Part shown: in pieces, positions 7,397-9,013 of the stretch
Layout: each line of letters opens with the position of its first letter
Position numbering within the stretch: position 1 is the stretch's first letter
Assembly (NCBI GenBank): GCA_031279715.1
Contig: JAITHY010000009.1
Location: 1-9,013 of the forward strand
Direction: 5' to 3'
Length of the DNA: 9,013 bases
From: Verrucomicrobiales bacterium
GTDB taxonomy: Bacteria; Verrucomicrobiota; Verrucomicrobiia; Methylacidiphilales; JAAUTS01
Notes under the pieces: model-generated
What the model saw: only the letters and a program-made list of their open reading frames with translations
Told to the model about the DNA's origin: nothing
The model's database searches: none
Position numbers and translations under genes: made by a program

Positions 7397-7585
7397 GGGC
7401 GGAAAGAATGTCGCAAAACAGCGCGAAAGCGAGCCAATTTTTTGTCACCCTGTCAGTGTCAGCGGACATTGGCCTTTTTCAAATTTTTCGCCTCGGAGGC
7501 GGGGTTTCGCGGAGCGGACGGGGTGTTGCGATAGCTCCACAACTGACGCGGAGAATGCCAACATCGTGATCACCGCCAGTGACGC
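7397..7585. other. Intergenic spacer between the RHH gene and uppP
   Basis: This spacer is 189 bp long and has no credible gene. It holds a tandem GTCAG-T-GTCAGCG copy of the dispersed motif (7452-7464), which shows the motif is not confined to coding DNA. It also holds a short CGCCTC-G-GAGGCG inverted repeat at 7489-7501. Read on the minus strand, that repeat is followed by A-rich rather than T-rich sequence, so it does not qualify as an intrinsic terminator. No clear uppP promoter was found. Confidence 0.45.
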
Positions 7586-7592
7586 TCACTGG
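7576..7592. repeat. Short inverted repeat at the end of the RHH gene
   Basis: CCAGTGA and TCACTGG (7 bp each) flank CGC, overlapping the TGA stop (7586-7588) of the minus-strand RHH gene. The stem could form in RNA, but no T-tract follows on either strand. It may be a weak transcript-end structure or a diverged relative of the dispersed dyad. Confidence 0.35.
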
Positions 7593-7933
7593 GCATCGAA
7601 TTCCAGCCGGAGCTTGAACCCGCCCTCGCGTCGCATTTGCGCCAACTGGCGCGCCAGGCACAAGCGGACGATTTCGCCGATGGACAGGCCGGTTTCGTCA
7701 GCGAGCCGGGACAGTTTTTTTATTTGGCTCTCCTCAAACACCAGATGCACCTGCGTGCTCTTCTTGGCCCGCGACAGTGCTTGCAAATAATCCGGATTCG
7801 CCAGTTGCCGGTCCACGCAATATCGGATGATTTTTCCCATGGACAACTTGGACTGGCTGGAAAATTTCTTGATGGTCAGCGCCAGTTCATCCTCCATGCA
7901 AACACCGAAGCGTCGGTTTTTTTTCTCTTTCAC
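7586..7933 (-). CDS. Tandem ribbon-helix-helix (CopG-like) putative DNA-binding protein
   Basis: The 115-residue protein contains the same unit twice, ungapped, at residues 7-45 and 60-98. By eye, 11 of 39 aligned positions are identical, including E, LS, G, I, R, C and a shared RQLA end. Each unit has a short beta-like strand (RRFGVCM; TQVHLVF), a first helix, a turn (KLSMGKI; GLSIGEI) and a second helix (IRYCVDRQLA; VRLCLARQLA), as in ribbon-helix-helix repressors. Ordinary RHH proteins carry one unit and dimerise, so this chain could fold as a built-in pseudo-dimer. I use the GTG at 7931-7933 because the first internal ATG (residue 13) would delete the first strand. The basic start KEKKNRR may add DNA contacts. 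It is divergent from the beta-helix protein gene and may regulate it. Fold and function are inferred. Confidence 0.72.
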   Translation of the reverse strand: MKEKKNRRFGVCMEDELALTIKKFSSQSKLSMGKIIRYCVDRQLANPDYLQALSRAKKSTQVHLVFEESQIKKLSRLADETGLSIGEIVRLCLARQLAQMRREGGFKLRLEFDAQ

Positions 7934-7972
7934 CGCGTCAAAATTAAACTTTTAGGCAGGAATAAAGCGCTT

Positions 7973-8001
7973 TTAATAATTAAAATAAATACTTGCATAA
8001 T
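7973..8001 (+). promoter_or_regulatory. Sigma70-like promoter for the beta-helix protein gene
   Basis: TTAATA (7973-7978, 4 of 6 to consensus) and CATAAT (7996-8001, 5 of 6) are separated by 17 bp, with a TG just before the -10. Transcription would start near 8008, leaving about 40 bases of leader before the ATG at 8048. The -35 lies inside the inverted repeat 7971-7985. Confidence 0.45.
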
Positions 8002-8033
8002 GAAACGATTCAATTTAATTTTTATCCACCATG

Positions 8034-8040
8034 AAAGGAA
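8034..8040 (+). promoter_or_regulatory. Ribosome binding site deciding the start at 8048
   Basis: AAAGGAA lies 7 bases before ATG 8048, the clearest Shine-Dalgarno in the window, and supports that start over ATG 8054. The same stretch forms part of a 6-codon frame (ATG 8031 to TGA 8051, MKGIYK) whose stop overlaps the ATG as ATGA. That frame may be chance. Confidence 0.55.
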
Positions 8041-8047
8041 TATACAA

Positions 8048-9013
8048 ATGAATATGACCAAAATCAAAAAATGGACAGCTTTGCTCGCCACTGTCAGCGG
8101 CATGGCGGCGCTGATGATGACCGTGCAAACGGCGGCGGGAAGTGTCCTTAATGTCACCGCCACTGGCACCACCTTTGACCACGACAGCAGCTATAGCGCC
8201 GTCAACGTGTCCGGCCAGGGTGCGCTGACAGTCAACGGCACCGGTGTGGTGTACAGCGGCACCCGTATCAATCTTGAATCCGACTTTCCTTACACCAGCG
8301 GCGTGCATGCCATCAATGGCGGGGAGGTCATCATCACTGGCGGCACCATTCGCACTTCGGCAATCGGTTCCGGCGCGCGGGTCGTTGGCGGTACCATGCG
8401 TTTGGTTGGCATGGATATTATCACTGAGAGTGTCTCTAGCCGGGGCCTAAACGTCAACCAAGGATGCATGAAGGTGGAGCAAGTCAGCATCACCACCACC
8501 GGCAGCGGCGCCTTTGGCGCAGTCTCGGGGAATTCCGGCACGCTGACCGTGCGCAATTCCATAATCAAAACCACAATGGCATCCGCATTGGTATCCGACT
8601 CCGACGGTCACTTGGAAGCTGACAATGTCACGTGCATCCGCAATCAGGATGACGGGATCAATTCAACCATCGCCTATGTACGCATCAACAGCACAATGAA
8701 CATCAGAGGTGGCAGCTTCATGGCTGACAACGGCGATTTGTTCGGCTCCTTCGGCAGCGGCAGCAACCAACTCACCCTGCGTGACGTGCAAGCCAGCGGC
8801 TCGCGAGCGTTGATTGTTCAAGGCACCAACACCACGCTGGTGATGCTCCACAATTCGGCGCTGACCGGCAATGTCGCCGTCAGCGAGTCAACTACGACCA
8901 CCTTGAACTTGAATACCAGCACTTTGATTGGGGACATCATCGCCAATGACGACGCGGTGCTGACGGTGAACTTGGACAATGCCAGCGAATTGACTGGCAA
9001 GATTGACCCCGTT
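8048..9013 (+). CDS. Secreted beta-helix / autotransporter-passenger-like surface protein (partial, 3' end missing)
   Basis: The frame is open for 322 codons from ATG 8048 to the last base, so the C-terminus is outside. The start has a lysine-containing n-region (MNMTKIKKW), a hydrophobic core (ALLATVSGMAALMMTV) and a likely signal-peptidase site near QTAAG. The mature part is rich in Gly, Ser, Thr, Asn and Val, with short repeating turns such as GALTVNGTGVVYSG, GGEVIITGGTIRTS and NSALTGNVAVSES. This is the pattern of right-handed beta-helix passenger domains (pertactin-like or autotransporter-associated beta-strand proteins). A beta-barrel or sorting domain would be expected beyond the window. 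No catalytic motif is visible, and a role in adhesion or surface binding is inferred from the fold class only. It is divergent from the tandem-RHH gene. Confidence 0.82.
   Translation, partial: MNMTKIKKWTALLATVSGMAALMMTVQTAAGSVLNVTATGTTFDHDSSYSAVNVSGQGALTVNGTGVVYSGTRINLESDFPYTSGVHAINGGEVIITGGTIRTSAIGSGARVVGGTMRLVGMDIITESVSSRGLNVNQGCMKVEQVSITTTGSGAFGAVSGNSGTLTVRNSIIKTTMASALVSDSDGHLEADNVTCIRNQDDGINSTIAYVRINSTMNIRGGSFMADNGDLFGSFGSGSNQLTLRDVQASGSRALIVQGTNTTLVMLHNSALTGNVAVSESTTTTLNLNTSTLIGDIIANDDAVLTVNLDNASELTGKIDPV

Larger units (their letters stand above)
7934..8047. promoter_or_regulatory. AT-rich divergent control region with inverted repeats
   Basis: This 114-bp spacer is much more AT-rich than the rest of the window and separates two divergent genes. 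It contains AAAGCGCTTT (7964-7973, a perfect palindrome). Overlapping that is TTTTAAT-A-ATTAAAA (7971-7985, 7-bp arms around one base). Further ATTAAA/TTTAAT words lie near 7944 and 8014. Short dyads of this size are typical RHH operators, and they overlap the proposed -35 of the + strand gene. Operator function is inference. Confidence 0.45.
443..8885. repeat. Dispersed 7-bp motif family GTCAGCG / CGCTGAC (34 copies)
   Basis: GTCAGCG on the + strand starts at 451, 1052, 1536, 1542, 2074, 2188, 4117, 4343, 4385, 5191, 5392, 5398, 5432, 5755, 6559, 7119, 7458, 7697, 7875, 8093 and 8879. CGCTGAC starts at 443, 528, 659, 1044, 2712, 2766, 4710, 4743, 6476, 6866, 8223, 8541 and 8859. About one would be expected at uniform composition. 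Copies lie in + and - strand genes, in all three codon frames, and once between genes. The commonest longer form is TGAC-N-GTCAGCG-GCG or a one-sided remnant. Positions were counted by hand and may be off by one or two copies. Confidence 0.85.

Noticed and set aside
7489..7501. CGCCTC-G-GAGGCG inverted repeat as a terminator of the RHH gene
   Set aside because: On the minus strand it is followed by A-rich sequence, and steric limits reduce the real stem to about 4 bp.
7930..8172. 80-codon minus-strand frame across the divergent spacer
   Set aside because: It covers the AT-rich control region and the signal-peptide coding part of the beta-helix gene; it has no RBS or recognisable domain.
443..8885. 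CRISPR array explanation for the repeated motif
   Set aside because: Copies are only 7-15 bp, irregularly spaced, on both strands and embedded in genes; there are no spacers of constant length.

Overview
The window looks like a GC-rich, Gram-negative, carbohydrate-degrading bacterium. The gene set is a secreted SGNH-GH92 glycosidase, a compact Y_Y_Y-type sensor kinase with a NarL-type regulator, a DUF502 membrane protein next to uppP, and a large beta-helix surface protein. This combination suits Verrucomicrobiota, perhaps an Opitutales-like member. That placement is inferred from gene content and codon style; no marker gene is present.

Layout: (1) 1-225, the 3' end of an unrecognised + strand gene. 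(2) 226-381, an intergenic stretch with a weak promoter. (3) 382-3534, a two-domain exported enzyme: an N-terminal SGNH/GDSL esterase joined to a complete GH92 alpha-mannosidase. (4) 3568-5820 on the minus strand, a two-gene operon in which a membrane histidine kinase is followed 21 bp later by its LuxR/NarL-type response regulator; it converges on the mannosidase gene. (5) 5917-6669 (+), a DUF502 membrane protein whose 3' end overlaps the convergent uppP (6602-7396, minus) by 68 bp. (6) 7586-7933 (minus), a small protein with two ribbon-helix-helix repeats in one chain. (7) 7934-8047, an AT-rich divergent spacer with inverted repeats and a good promoter/RBS for (8) 8048 to the window end, a secreted beta-helix, autotransporter-passenger-like protein that runs off the edge.

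Functional reading: the exported enzyme could deacylate and demannosylate host or plant glycans, and the adjacent two-component pair is a plausible but unproven regulator. UppP recycles the C55 lipid carrier. The tandem ribbon-helix-helix protein may control itself and the divergent surface-protein gene through the AT-rich spacer.

The most striking signal is not a gene. A 7-bp word, GTCAGCG (reverse complement CGCTGAC), occurs 34 times in 9 kb on both strands, against roughly one or two expected. It lies in genes in all three codon frames, and in one intergenic region. Two copies form a perfect CGCTGAC-G-GTCAGCG dyad, and many others keep a decayed half of it. It behaves like a genome-wide DNA-level motif (compare HIP1 of cyanobacteria, uptake sequences or Chi) rather than a protein-coding constraint.
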